Origin: Variovorax saccharolyticus
Lineage (GTDB): Bacteria; Pseudomonadota; Gammaproteobacteria; Burkholderiales; Burkholderiaceae_C
NCBI RefSeq assembly: GCF_030316765.1
Contig: NZ_JASZYT010000003.1
Coordinates: 434,001-498,000, forward strand
Reading direction: 5' to 3'
Length of the DNA: 64,000 nt
Below, piece after piece: positions 29,644 to 38,458 of this stretch. The translations under genes were made by a program, and so were the position numbers. Within the stretch, counting starts at the first letter, position 1. Each line of letters opens with the position of its first letter. Under the pieces are notes generated by a model. That model worked only from the letters and a program-made list of their open reading frames with translations, was not told the DNA's origin and ran no database searches.

Positions 29644-30633
29644 ATGAAGACATCGACATTCCGCCGCAAGCTGCTCGCCGCCGGCCTCGCCGCTTTCGCG
29701 CTGGCCGGTGCCGCCGCGCCGGCCGCGGCGCAGGAGGCGTACCCGGCCAAGCCGATCCGCGTGGTGGTGCCCTACACGCCGGGCGGCGTCTCGGATGCGG
29801 TCACGCGGCTGGTGATGCAGAGGCTCGCCGAGCGCCTGAAGACGCCGATCGTGGTCGACAACCAGTCCGGCGCCAACGGCCAGATCGGTTCGGCCGCGGT
29901 GGCGCGTGCGGCGCCCGACGGCTACACGCTGCTGGTGGTGGTGGCCGCCCACGCGATCAACCCGAGCCTCTATCCGAGGATGAGCTACTCGCCGCTGCAG
30001 GACCTGCGCGGCGTCAGCGAGATCGGTGCGATTCCGCTGCTGATGGTGTCGAGCGCGGCGCTGCCGCCCGTCGATCTCAAGAGCTTCGTCGCCTGGGCCA
30101 GGGCCAACCCGCAAAGCGCGACCTTCGCCTCCAGCGGCACCGGCTCGGGCGCCCACCTGGTGGCCGAGCAGTTCGCGCAGACCGCCGGCGTCGCGATGAC
30201 CCACGTTCCCTACAAGGGCATCGCGCCGGCGCTGCCGGACCTGTTCGCGGGGCAGGTCTCGATCATCTTCGACTCGGTGCAGACCATGATGCCGCACATC
30301 AAGTCCGGCAAGCTGCGCGGCCTCGCGATGACCAGCGCCAAGCGCTGGCCGGCGGCGCCCGAGGTTCCGACCATGGCCGAAGCCGGCTTTCCGGGCATGA
30401 CCGGCGGCAGCTGGATCGGCCTGCTCGCGCCTTCGAAGACGCCCGACGAGATCGTCAGCAAGCTGTCGGCCGAGATGCAGAATGTGCTGCAGACGCCCGA
30501 GGTGCACGCCAAGCTGATCGACTACGGCATCGATCCCGTGGGTGGCACGCCGGAGCAGTTCGACGCCTTCATCCAGAGCGAGGCCAGGCGCTGGGCGGCG
30601 GTGGTCAAGAAGGCCGACATCCGACTGGAGTGA
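29644..30633 (+). CDS. Tripartite tricarboxylate transporter (Bug family) substrate-binding protein
   Basis: A 329-residue periplasmic binding protein with a clear signal peptide (LLAAGLAAFALAGAAAPAAAQ). Family motifs are YPAKPIRVVVPYTPGGVSD, the PIVVDNQSGANG segment, PDGYTLL and THVPYKGI. It is a paralogue of the protein at 16216-17193, and both lie downstream of identical operator blocks. A matching TctA/TctB pair is absent from the window, as is common for this family in Burkholderiales, so it must share membrane subunits encoded elsewhere. Confidence 0.9.
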   Translation: MKTSTFRRKLLAAGLAAFALAGAAAPAAAQEAYPAKPIRVVVPYTPGGVSDAVTRLVMQRLAERLKTPIVVDNQSGANGQIGSAAVARAAPDGYTLLVVVAAHAINPSLYPRMSYSPLQDLRGVSEIGAIPLLMVSSAALPPVDLKSFVAWARANPQSATFASSGTGSGAHLVAEQFAQTAGVAMTHVPYKGIAPALPDLFAGQVSIIFDSVQTMMPHIKSGKLRGLAMTSAKRWPAAPEVPTMAEAGFPGMTGGSWIGLLAPSKTPDEIVSKLSAEMQNVLQTPEVHAKLIDYGIDPVGGTPEQFDAFIQSEARRWAAVVKKADIRLE

Positions 30634-30638
30634 ATGCC

Positions 30639-31856
30639 ATGGCTGCCATCTTCGAAGGCCTCAAGGTGCTCGACCTGACGCGCGTCATCGCCGGGCCGCT
30701 GTGCACGCAGATCCTGGCCGACATGGGCGCCACGGTCTACAAGATCGAGAAACCCGGCGAAGGCGACGACACGCGGCGCATGGGGCCGTTCCTGCCCGAT
30801 GCCCAAGGCGCCGACAGCAACGACTCGGCGCTGTACCTGGCCTACAACCGCGGCAAGCACTCGATCACGCTGGACATCGCCACGCCCGAGGGCGCGGCGC
30901 TGGCGCAGGACCTGGCGGCGCGCTGCGACGTGGTGGTCGAGAACTACAAGGTCGGCACCCTGGCCCGCTACGGGCTCGACGAGGCCAGCATCCGCAAGCG
31001 CCGCCCCGACATCGTCTATTGCTCGGTCACCGGCTTCGGCCAGAGCGGGCCCTATGCAGCCCGGCCGGCCTACGACTTCATCCTGCAGGGGCTGGCCGGC
31101 GCGATGAGCACCTGCGGCCATCCCGACGGCGCGCCGGGCGGCGAGCCGATGCGCACGGCCATACCGATCGCCGACGTCGTGACCGGCCTCTATGCCGCGA
31201 TCGGCGTGCTGGGCGCGCTCCACCATCGACGCGAGACCGGCGAAGGCCAGCATGTCGACGCGGCGATGCTGGACGCCTCGGTGGCGCTCAACGGCCATCT
31301 CGCGCTCGGCTACCTGATGACCGGCCGGGTGCCGCCGCGGGTGGGCAACACCAACCCGATCGCCTCGCCCTCGGAGGTGTTCGCCTGCGCCGACGGCCAC
31401 CTGATCGTGGCGGCCGGCAACAACGGGCAGTTCAATGCGCTGTGCCGGGTGCTGGGCTGCCTCGCCTGGGTCGATGATCCGCGCTTCGCGAGCAATGCGC
31501 TGCGGGTCGCGAACCGGGCGGCGCTGCGCGAGCTTCTGGCCCCGGCATTGGCCGATCGCCAGAGGGGCGAACTGCTCGCGTCCTTCGAGGCCGCGGGCGT
31601 CCCGTGCGGGCCGATCAACGACATGCAGGGCGTGTTCGAGGACCCGCAGACGCGGCATCGCGAACTCGCATTGAGCCTGCCGCACGCCCGCGGTGTGGAG
31701 GTGCCGAGCCTGCGCAGCCCGCTGCGCTTTTCCGCTACGCCGGTGACGCACCGGGCCTCGCCGATGCTGGGCGAGCACAGCGCGCAAGTGCTGGCCGATG
31801 AGCTGGAGATCGGGCCGGAGCGGCTGCGGGGGCTGCGCGAGCGCGGGGTGATCTGA
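30639..31856 (+). CDS. Class III (CaiB/BaiF) CoA-transferase
   Basis: A 405-residue family III CoA-transferase. The N-terminal block GLKVLDLTRVIAGP and the TGFGQSGPYA region are typical. The catalytic Asp, which forms the acyl-anhydride intermediate, is predicted at D212 in AAMLDASVALNG by alignment with formyl-CoA transferase. It would load CoA onto the imported carboxylic acid and thus replace the acyl-CoA ligase (AtuH) of the Pseudomonas pathway. It is the last gene of the operon and converges on the DUF2252 gene. Confidence 0.9.
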   Translation: MAAIFEGLKVLDLTRVIAGPLCTQILADMGATVYKIEKPGEGDDTRRMGPFLPDAQGADSNDSALYLAYNRGKHSITLDIATPEGAALAQDLAARCDVVVENYKVGTLARYGLDEASIRKRRPDIVYCSVTGFGQSGPYAARPAYDFILQGLAGAMSTCGHPDGAPGGEPMRTAIPIADVVTGLYAAIGVLGALHHRRETGEGQHVDAAMLDASVALNGHLALGYLMTGRVPPRVGNTNPIASPSEVFACADGHLIVAAGNNGQFNALCRVLGCLAWVDDPRFASNALRVANRAALRELLAPALADRQRGELLASFEAAGVPCGPINDMQGVFEDPQTRHRELALSLPHARGVEVPSLRSPLRFSATPVTHRASPMLGEHSAQVLADELEIGPERLRGLRERGVI

Positions 31857-31863
31857 GGCCGGG

Positions 31864-33309
31864 CTACACGCCCGTCGCCACCTCCACCAGCCCCTCCTTC
31901 GCCGCCTCGGCGAAGCGCTCGTGGTCGGCCCGCGTCTGCGCCGCATAGGCGGCGGCGAACTCGACCAGCGCGTCGTCGAAGGCGTCCGACTTGCCCAGGT
32001 AGCCGCCGATCATCGCGGCATCGCCCGACTTGGCATGCGCAAGGGCCAGTGCCCAGCCGCACAGCTTGCAGTATTCGATCAGGCCGCCCGGGCTGGTCAC
32101 GTCCGGCGCCAGGTCGATGCCGCCCTTCATGTCGCGCAGCTGCCGGATGTAGAAGTGCACGCCGTCGATCACGCCCCAGCCGAGAAAGATGTCGGGCGAA
32201 CCCTGGATCAGGCGCTGCCCGCGCACCACTCGCTCGCCCTGGTTGGCCGGGGCGTGGGCCGGGTCGACGTCGCCCGCGAACGGGGCCAGCACCGAAGGCT
32301 GCGCCTCCTTGAGCTGCAGGAACAAGGGGTCGTCCTCGTCGCGCCCCTGCATCAGCACGATCCAGCAGCGGGTGCCGACGCTGCCCACGCCGACCACCTT
32401 CTGCGCCGCATCGACGATCCGGTAGCGCGACAGCAGCAGGCGGCGTTCGGGCGCCAGCGATTCGAGGTAGTGCGCCATGCAGTGGCCGATCGCCTCGTCC
32501 ACCGGCCGCCCCATCGAGGTCAGGGGCGAGCGCACGATGAAGGGATGCTGCTCGATGATCCGGTGCTGGTCGTCCACCAGGTCGGTCAGCTTGTCGAGCA
32601 CCTGCATGTGGGTGCGCTTGCGCGCCTTCTCGAGCACCGCGTGCGCACTCGTGCGCCAGCCCGGCGGCAGCGATTCGATCAGCCGGTCGCTGTGGATGGT
32701 GTCGTACCAGGTCTCCAGCAGCCCCATGCCGGCGTAGCGGCGGATGCGCTCGCGGTAGCTCTGGACCGCGGCCCGTGCGGCCGCCTCGCGCTCGGACCTG
32801 TCGCCGCCCAGGTGGTGAGAAGCGACGAAGGCACTGGCCGCCAGCCGCTTGACATCCCACTCCCAGGGGCCGGGCTGGGTTTCGTCGAAGTCGTTGATCG
32901 CGAAGACCAGCTGCCGCTCGGCCGATGCGAAGACGCCGAAGTTCGCCACGTGCATGTCGCCGCAGGCCTGCACGCGAATGCCGGTGATCGGGCTGGGCGC
33001 CAGGTCGGCCGCCATCACCGCGGCCGAGCCGCGCAGGAAGGCGAAGGGCGACTGCAGCATGCGGGCGTGCCGCACCGGCACCAGCTGCGGCAGGCGGGTG
33101 GCCGCCTGCGCCTCGAGGATGGCCAGCGGGTCGACCTGCGGCAGCCGCTCGAAGGCGGCGTGGCTGGCCCGGGGAATGCGCTCGCGCAAGGCCTTGCCGG
33201 CCGCCATGCGCTCCTCGACGCTTGGCCGCGGCGCGGTGAATTCGCTGGCCAGCGCCTGCGCCCGGCTGTTTTGCTCGTGATCGGGTTCGTCTCGCTCGGC
33301 ACGCGCCAT
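31864..33309 (-). CDS. DUF2252 protein (kinase-like fold, function unknown)
   Basis: A 481-residue cytosolic protein of the DUF2252 family. Hallmarks are FLRGSAAVMAADLA near residue 90, the CGDMHVANFGVFAS and FAINDFDETQPGPWEWDVKRLAAS blocks (a His/Asp arrangement reminiscent of aminoglycoside-phosphotransferase-like active sites) and a late RDMKGGIDL segment. No function is established. There is no operon partner: it converges with the CoA-transferase on one side and faces the AraC gene tail-to-head on the other. Confidence 0.88.
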   Translation of the reverse strand: MARAERDEPDHEQNSRAQALASEFTAPRPSVEERMAAGKALRERIPRASHAAFERLPQVDPLAILEAQAATRLPQLVPVRHARMLQSPFAFLRGSAAVMAADLAPSPITGIRVQACGDMHVANFGVFASAERQLVFAINDFDETQPGPWEWDVKRLAASAFVASHHLGGDRSEREAAARAAVQSYRERIRRYAGMGLLETWYDTIHSDRLIESLPPGWRTSAHAVLEKARKRTHMQVLDKLTDLVDDQHRIIEQHPFIVRSPLTSMGRPVDEAIGHCMAHYLESLAPERRLLLSRYRIVDAAQKVVGVGSVGTRCWIVLMQGRDEDDPLFLQLKEAQPSVLAPFAGDVDPAHAPANQGERVVRGQRLIQGSPDIFLGWGVIDGVHFYIRQLRDMKGGIDLAPDVTSPGGLIEYCKLCGWALALAHAKSGDAAMIGGYLGKSDAFDDALVEFAAAYAAQTRADHERFAEAAKEGLVEVATGV

Positions 33310-33376
33310 TCGTTGCTCCGGTGTGATTTTTCAGCACATCATGCCGGAAGCCACGCCCTGCGGGCGCACCGCCTGT

Positions 33377-34342
33377 TCAATGCGCGACGCGCTGGCGCCA
33401 CTCGCGCGGCGAGCAGCCGAAGCGCTCGCGAAACGCCCGGCTGAAATGCGCGGCGTCGTTGAAGCCGCGGCCATAGGCGATCTCGCCGACCGTGCGGCCG
33501 CCCGCGCGCGGATCGAGCAGGTCGCGGCTGCAGGCCTCGAGCCTGCGCTCCCAGATGTACTGCGCCGGCGTCACCGGCTCGCTCTTGAAGACGCGGTGGA
33601 TCTGGCTCACCGACAGGCCGAGCGCGGCCGCCAGCGTGCCGACCGACAGCGCCGGATCGTCGAGCTGCTCGTCGATGCGGCGCTTGATGCGCGCCAGGTG
33701 GAAGGCGGTCAGGTTGCTCAGCGCCGGCGCGCGCGCCGCCGGCAGCGTCTGCAGCCCGGCCACCAGGATGTTGAGCACGCCATTGGCGACCGCCAGCGCC
33801 GACGCCGGCTGCAGCGCGTCGATGTCCTCGTGCAGGGTGCGGATCATGCCCAAGAGCAGATGGCCGGCGCCCTCGCGGCCCGACACCGTGGTGGCGGTCA
33901 GGGCCTCGGTCTGGCGCAGTTCGCTGCGCAGGCGCTCGCCCGGCAGCTTGAGCACGATCTGCTCGAAGGCGTCGTCGAACTGCAGCTGGTAGGGCCGCGT
34001 GCTGTCGTAGAGCGCGAAATCGCCCACCGACAGCACGGCGTCGCGGCCGTCCTGCCGAACCACGCCGCGGCCGCGGGCCTGGATGCTGACCAGGAAATAG
34101 TCGTCCGACGAGCGCGCGATGTGGCCGGCCGTGCGCATCACCTTCTGCGGCCCCGACGTGACCACCGAGACGTCGAGGCTGGGCAGCGTGTGCTGGCGGA
34201 TGCTGCCGTCGAATTCGCCCCGGGGGCGATCGCCCGGCACCGGATCGCAGCCGAGCTGCACGTAGACGTTGCAGATCATGTCGGTCCAGTAGGCGAGCCG
34301 CTGCTCGCGCGGAACGACGGCAGTGCTGAGCAGTTGGGTCAT
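33377..34342 (-). CDS. AraC-family regulator of the nitrilase/aldoxime dehydratase genes
   Basis: A 321-residue regulator from the ATG at 34342, preceded by GGAAGGAT. The N-terminal ~170 residues match the AraC-binding-like domain found in NitR/FeaR-type regulators (SVQARGRG-like VSIQARGRGVVRQDGR, then SVGDFALYDSTRPY). The C-terminal ~110 residues hold two helix-turn-helix motifs, ALSVGTLAAALGLSVSQIHR and TVGEIAYGRGFNDAAHFSRAFRERFG. It is transcribed divergently from the nitrilase gene and is very likely its activator; regulators of this type are induced by nitriles, aldoximes or aromatic amines. Confidence 0.9.
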   Translation of the reverse strand: MTQLLSTAVVPREQRLAYWTDMICNVYVQLGCDPVPGDRPRGEFDGSIRQHTLPSLDVSVVTSGPQKVMRTAGHIARSSDDYFLVSIQARGRGVVRQDGRDAVLSVGDFALYDSTRPYQLQFDDAFEQIVLKLPGERLRSELRQTEALTATTVSGREGAGHLLLGMIRTLHEDIDALQPASALAVANGVLNILVAGLQTLPAARAPALSNLTAFHLARIKRRIDEQLDDPALSVGTLAAALGLSVSQIHRVFKSEPVTPAQYIWERRLEACSRDLLDPRAGGRTVGEIAYGRGFNDAAHFSRAFRERFGCSPREWRQRVAH

Positions 34343-34513
34343 GGGGATCCTTCCGGGGAGGTGCGCCAACGGGCCGCTTGCAACGCTGGATCAAGAACGC
34401 CGCGAATTCCGGACAAGGCGCTTCCAGGCGGCGAACTTACGCTTCAAGCAACCCGTGTGCCACCGCGCTAACCCGGATGCCGCGGGCCCCTTCCACCCCT
34501 TTGGAGAAACGCC
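34343..34513. promoter_or_regulatory. Divergent control region between araC and nitrilase
   Basis: This 171-base gap must contain promoters for both directions. On the plus side the nitrilase start has GGAG nine bases upstream. No confident -35/-10 pair or repeated AraC half-site could be picked out by eye. Confidence 0.5.
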
Positions 34514-35563
34514 ATGTCCAGCACCACCCATCCCCGCCTGCGCGTCGCCGCGGTGCAGGCCGCGCCCGTCTTCCTCGACCTCGACGGCACCATCGACAAG
34601 ACCATCGACCTGATGGCGAAGGCAGCCAGCCAGGGCGTGCAGCTGATCGCCTTTCCCGAGACCTGGGTGCCCGGCTACCCGTGGTGGATCTGGCTCGATT
34701 CGCCGGCCTGGGGCATGCAGTTCGTGCAGCGCTACCACGACAACGCCCTGGTCGTCGGCTCGCCCGAGTTCGACCGCATCCGCGAGGCCGCGCGCAAGCA
34801 CCGCATCTGGGTCTCGCTCGGCTACAGCGAGAAGGCCGCCGGCAGCCTCTACATCGCGCAGGCCCTGATCGACGACCAGGGCAACACGCTGCAGACCCGC
34901 CGCAAGCTGAAGCCGACGCACGTCGAGCGCACCGTCTTCGGCGAAGGCGACGGCTCGGACCTCGCCGTGGTCGAGACGGCTATCGGCAACATCGGCTCGC
35001 TGTCCTGCTGGGAGCACCTGCAGCCGCTCAGCAAGTACGCCATGTACTCGCAGAACGAGCAGATCCACTGCGGCGCCTGGCCCAGCTTCTCGCTCTACCG
35101 CGGCGGCGCCTACGCGCTCGGCGCCGAAGTCAACAACGCCGCCAGCCAGGTGTACGCAGCCGAGGGCCAGTGCTTCGTGGTCGCGCCCTGCGCCACGGTC
35201 TCGAAGGCGATGCACGAACTGCTGTGCACCGACCCCGGTAAGCAGCAGATGCTGCTGGTCGGCGGCGGCTTCGCGCGCATCTACGGTCCCGACGGATCGC
35301 CGCTCGGCAAGAACCTGGCCGAAGACGAGGAAGGGCTGGTGGTGGCCGACATCGACCTCGGGATGATCTCGCTGGCCAAGGCCGCGGGCGACCCGGCCGG
35401 CCACTATTCGCGGCCCGACGTGACGCAGCTGCTGTTCAACAGGAAGCGGCGCGAGCCGGTGGTACTGCAGGGCCCGGCCGAGCCCGAGAAGGCGGTCGCC
35501 GAGCCGGTGTCCACGCCGGTCGAAGCGGCTGCGGCCGCCGCCCGCCAGCCGGTCGTGGCCTGA
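34514..35563 (+). CDS. Nitrilase
   Basis: A 349-residue nitrilase that hydrolyses a nitrile directly to the acid and ammonia. The catalytic triad is Glu49 (AFPETW), Lys131 (RRKLKPTHVER) and Cys165 (GSLSCWEHLQP). The CWEHLQP context and the long form with a variable Ala/Val-rich tail are typical of plant-associated bacterial arylacetonitrile and aliphatic nitrilases. The next gene, 25 bases downstream, is an aldoxime dehydratase, so the pair performs aldoxime to nitrile to acid. Indole-3-acetonitrile and phenylacetonitrile are both reasonable substrates. Confidence 0.93.
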   Translation: MSSTTHPRLRVAAVQAAPVFLDLDGTIDKTIDLMAKAASQGVQLIAFPETWVPGYPWWIWLDSPAWGMQFVQRYHDNALVVGSPEFDRIREAARKHRIWVSLGYSEKAAGSLYIAQALIDDQGNTLQTRRKLKPTHVERTVFGEGDGSDLAVVETAIGNIGSLSCWEHLQPLSKYAMYSQNEQIHCGAWPSFSLYRGGAYALGAEVNNAASQVYAAEGQCFVVAPCATVSKAMHELLCTDPGKQQMLLVGGGFARIYGPDGSPLGKNLAEDEEGLVVADIDLGMISLAKAAGDPAGHYSRPDVTQLLFNRKRREPVVLQGPAEPEKAVAEPVSTPVEAAAAAARQPVVA

Positions 35564-35588
35564 GCCGCCGCCTCACAGGGGAAGCGCC

Positions 35589-36650
35589 ATGGAATCCGCC
35601 ATTGCCGAACACCTGAAATGTCCGCGCACCCGGCACCGCCGGGTGGAGGACGACTACACGCCGCCCTACCCCGTCTGGTCGGCCCGCGCAGCCGCCGGCG
35701 TCGGCCAGGTGGTGATGGGCTACTTCGGCGTGCAGTCGCGCGGGCCCGAACTGCAGGGCCGCGCCTGCGCCGCCCTGATGAAGATCGCGCGCGGCTTCGG
35801 CCTCGCCGACGGGCCGGGTCACCACGACCTGGCGCATTTCGTCGACGCCGAGGGCTGCGACAACATGATCGCGATCGCCTACTGGAACGACCCGGCCGCC
35901 TTCGCACGCTGGTGCGCGACGCCCGAGATCGACGACTGGTGGCGCTCGCCGGCGCGGCTCGACGACGGGCTGGGCTACTTCCGCGAAATCGCCTCGCCGC
36001 GGGCCGAGCACTACGAGACCATGTTCAGCACGCCCGACCGCTTCGAAGGGGTGGGTGTCGTGATGGGCGGCGGGGTCAGCGGCGAGATCCGGGAGCATGG
36101 CTACTGGGGTTCGATGCGCGACCGGATCCCGTTGTCGCAGACCGATGCGATGGTGGCATCGGGAAGCCGCAGTGCCATCCCGGCCACGCCCGTGCCGGGC
36201 CAGCGCGTGCGCATCGCCGGCCACCCCAACGTGGCGATGATCCGCTCGGGCCAGGAATGGACCGACACCACCGGGAAGGAGCGCACCCTCTACCTCGAGG
36301 ACATGGAGCCGACCTTGCGCGAGGGCATGGACTTCCTGCGCGACCAGGGCCTCGCGATCGGCTGCTACAGCAACCGCTACATGCACCACCTCGACGCCAG
36401 GGGCGCGCCGCTGCAGAAGTCCTTCGGCCTGAGCTTCTGGCGCTCGCTGGCCGACATGGAACGCTGGGCCGAGTCGCATCCCACGCACGTGGCGATCTTC
36501 GGCAGCTTCATGCGCTATGTGCAGGAGCTCAACTTCGAGCTGCAGCTGCGCGTGTACCACGAGGTCTCGGTGCTGAAGGCGGACGAGCAGAGCTACGAGT
36601 ACATCAACTGCCACCCGCGCACCGGGCTCATGAACGGCCTGGCGGCCTGA
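35589..36650 (+). CDS. oxd: Haem-dependent aldoxime dehydratase
   Basis: A 353-residue enzyme of the phenylacetaldoxime dehydratase family, which dehydrates aldoximes to nitriles on a haem b. Conserved blocks are the N-terminal CPRTRHRRV and YFGVQSRG, the central GGGVSGEIREHGYWGSMRDR and the C-terminal SHPTHVAIFGSF and RVYHEV segments. By family alignment H300 is the likely proximal haem ligand and H324 the distal catalytic His. The gene follows the nitrilase closely and ends ten bases before a convergent thioesterase gene. Plant and microbial indole-3-acetaldoxime is an attractive substrate given the neighbouring cluster. Confidence 0.92.
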   Translation: MESAIAEHLKCPRTRHRRVEDDYTPPYPVWSARAAAGVGQVVMGYFGVQSRGPELQGRACAALMKIARGFGLADGPGHHDLAHFVDAEGCDNMIAIAYWNDPAAFARWCATPEIDDWWRSPARLDDGLGYFREIASPRAEHYETMFSTPDRFEGVGVVMGGGVSGEIREHGYWGSMRDRIPLSQTDAMVASGSRSAIPATPVPGQRVRIAGHPNVAMIRSGQEWTDTTGKERTLYLEDMEPTLREGMDFLRDQGLAIGCYSNRYMHHLDARGAPLQKSFGLSFWRSLADMERWAESHPTHVAIFGSFMRYVQELNFELQLRVYHEVSVLKADEQSYEYINCHPRTGLMNGLAA

Positions 36651-36660
36651 GCGAGAGCCA

Positions 36661-37095
36661 TCAGCCCCGGTCGGGCACGCCGCGCAGGATCGCATCGCGC
36701 AGCGCCGCGGGGATCTCGAGCGCGCGATGCGTCTCGAGCGAGGTCGTCACCAGCACCTGGCGCATCTGCATGCGCAGTTCGCGGTCGGCGCCCACGCATT
36801 GCAGCGCCAGGGTCAGCGAGCGCGTGCCGAGGCGCTCGACCACGAGCTCCAGCGTTACGCTGTCGCCGAAGCGGCTCACGGCGCGGAAATCGGCCTCGAC
36901 CCGCACGGTCGGCAGGCCGATGCGCTGCTCGACGATCAGCCGCTGGTAGCCCACGCCCATCGCGTTGACCCAGTCTTCGACCAGGCCGTTGAACATCACG
37001 AAGTACTGCGGATAGAAGACGATGCCCGCCGGGTCGCAGTCGGAGAAGCGGATCAGCCGTTCACGGCGGAACGCGGCGGCGCCGGCATCGCTCAC
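36661..37095 (-). CDS. Acyl-CoA thioesterase (4-hydroxybenzoyl-CoA thioesterase family)
   Basis: A 144-residue single hotdog-fold thioesterase. The signature is IRFSDCDPAGIVFYPQYF near residue 20, with the catalytic Asp of the 4HBT family (D-x-D/N-P-x-G). The GTG start at 37095 overlaps the MarR stop (GTGA), so the gene is coupled to marR and the SDR upstream. It would hydrolyse an aromatic or arylacetyl-CoA; a role in releasing indole-3-acetate from indoleacetyl-CoA made by the IOR further upstream is an inference from gene context. Confidence 0.88.
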   Translation of the reverse strand: MSDAGAAAFRRERLIRFSDCDPAGIVFYPQYFVMFNGLVEDWVNAMGVGYQRLIVEQRIGLPTVRVEADFRAVSRFGDSVTLELVVERLGTRSLTLALQCVGADRELRMQMRQVLVTTSLETHRALEIPAALRDAILRGVPDRG

Positions 37096-37631
37096 GCCGG
37101 CTCCTCGCCGCCGGCCTCGTTGCGCATCACGTGCACGCGCAGCTGGCCCAGCTGGCTGTGCAGCTGCTTCACGGTCTTCATGTCGAGGCCCGAGAACATC
37201 TCGAGGATCCATTGCTCGTGCTCGCTGGCCATGGCCTCGAAGCTGCGCCGGCCCTTGGGCGTGAGGCTCACGATCCAGGCCCGGCGGTCGTCGGGGCTGG
37301 CGGTGCGCGAGACCACGCCCTCGCGCTCGAGCTCGTCGGTGAGCCCGGTCACGTTGCCGCCGGTGACCATCAGGTAGCGCGACAGCACGCGCATCTTGAG
37401 CCCGTCCTTGTAGCGGTAGAGCTGCGCCATGTAGTCGAAGCGCGCCAGCGTGATGTCGAAGCGCTCGCGCAGCCGCTTGCGGATCTCGGCCTCGATCTGC
37501 GTCGTGCTGGCCAGCATGCGCAGCCAGAGTTTGAGCACGGCGTGGTCGTCGTTGCCGGCGCGGGCCTCGTGGCCCAGTTCCTCGGCGTCGCTGAGCGCCG
37601 CGTGCGACGGGTCGTTGGTGCTGTCGATCAT
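37092..37631 (-). CDS. MarR-family regulator (first of two in the cluster)
   Basis: A 179-residue MarR protein. The winged helix-turn-helix spans about residues 75-135, with [35 protein letters not shown] and the wing [16 protein letters not shown]. Its ATG overlaps the stop of the SDR gene and its stop overlaps the thioesterase start, so it is cotranscribed with both. It probably senses an aromatic acid or its CoA ester. A candidate operator, TTGACAACTAAA, lies in front of the operon. Published auxin-degradation loci of Variovorax are controlled by MarR proteins that bind indole-3-acetate. Confidence 0.9.
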   Translation of the reverse strand: MIDSTNDPSHAALSDAEELGHEARAGNDDHAVLKLWLRMLASTTQIEAEIRKRLRERFDITLARFDYMAQLYRYKDGLKMRVLSRYLMVTGGNVTGLTDELEREGVVSRTASPDDRRAWIVSLTPKGRRSFEAMASEHEQWILEMFSGLDMKTVKQLHSQLGQLRVHVMRNEAGGEEPA

Positions 37632-38401
37632 GTGACTTCTCCCCCCGACACCGAGATCGACTGGCCGGTGACCGAGGCCGCTGCCTCGCCGCAGAGCCAG
37701 CGCACCGCATCGGCCACCTCGGCCGGCTGCACGATGCGGCGCTGCGGATTGACGACCGCGAACTCGGCCAGCGCATCGGCTTCGCTGCGGCCGGTCTTGC
37801 CGACCACGTTGGCGACGCTGTTGCGCAGGATGTCGGTGTCGGTGTAGCCCGGGCAGACCGCGTTGACCGTGATGCCCTTGCGCGCCACCTCGAGCGCCAG
37901 CGAGCGCGTGAGCCCGATCACGCCATGCTTGGCCGCGGTGTAGGCCGCGACGTAGGCATAGCCCTTCTGGCCCGCGGTGCTGGCGATGTTGACGATGCGG
38001 CCCCAGCCGGCATCGAGCATGTCGGGCAGCGCCGCCTGCGCGCAGAGGAAGCTCCCCGTGAGGTTGACGCCGAGCATGCGCTGCCACAGCTCGACCGAGG
38101 TCTTCAGGAAAGGCGCGCTCTCGGCCTGGCCGGCGTTGTTGACCAGGATCTCGACCGGACCCGACGCCGCGCGCAAGGCTTCGAAGGCCGCGCGCACCGA
38201 GTCGGCGTCGGCGACATCGACCGCGGCCACGCCGTGGCCGCTGCCTGCGAGTTCGCTGCGCACGCGCTCCAGCGCAGCGCTGTCGCGGCCGAGCAAGGTG
38301 ACCCGGGCGCCCTCGGCCGCCAGGGTGCGCGCGATCTCGGCGCCGATTCCACGGGCCGCGCCGGTCACGACCGCGTGGCGCCCATTCAGTGAATTTTTCA
38401 T
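37628..38401 (-). CDS. Short-chain dehydrogenase/reductase
   Basis: A 257-residue classical SDR with TGAARGIG at the nucleotide site, NNAG (residue about 92) and the catalytic YTAAK segment. Sequence style is that of 3-oxoacyl-ACP reductase-like and 3-hydroxybutyrate dehydrogenase-like enzymes (ending in GQSISVSGG). The ATG at 38401 is used; an in-frame TTG at 38422 lies inside the predicted operator. It leads the SDR-marR-thioesterase operon. The substrate is probably a hydroxy- or oxo-intermediate of the aromatic pathway. Confidence 0.85.
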   Translation of the reverse strand: MKNSLNGRHAVVTGAARGIGAEIARTLAAEGARVTLLGRDSAALERVRSELAGSGHGVAAVDVADADSVRAAFEALRAASGPVEILVNNAGQAESAPFLKTSVELWQRMLGVNLTGSFLCAQAALPDMLDAGWGRIVNIASTAGQKGYAYVAAYTAAKHGVIGLTRSLALEVARKGITVNAVCPGYTDTDILRNSVANVVGKTGRSEADALAEFAVVNPQRRIVQPAEVADAVRWLCGEAAASVTGQSISVSGGEVT

Positions 38402-38415
38402 GGCTAGCAAAACCG

Positions 38416-38427
38416 TTGACAACTAAA
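38416..38427. promoter_or_regulatory. Candidate MarR operator in front of the SDR-marR operon
   Basis: TTGACAACTAAA differs in one base from the site TTGACAACTGAA in the iorA/marR control region at 62348-62359. It lies 15-26 bases upstream of the SDR start in the short gap between two co-directional SDR genes, suggesting a separate, regulated promoter there. Confidence 0.5.
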
Positions 38428-38458
38428 CATTTTAACCACGGGTGCTTTTTCTGGGGGC

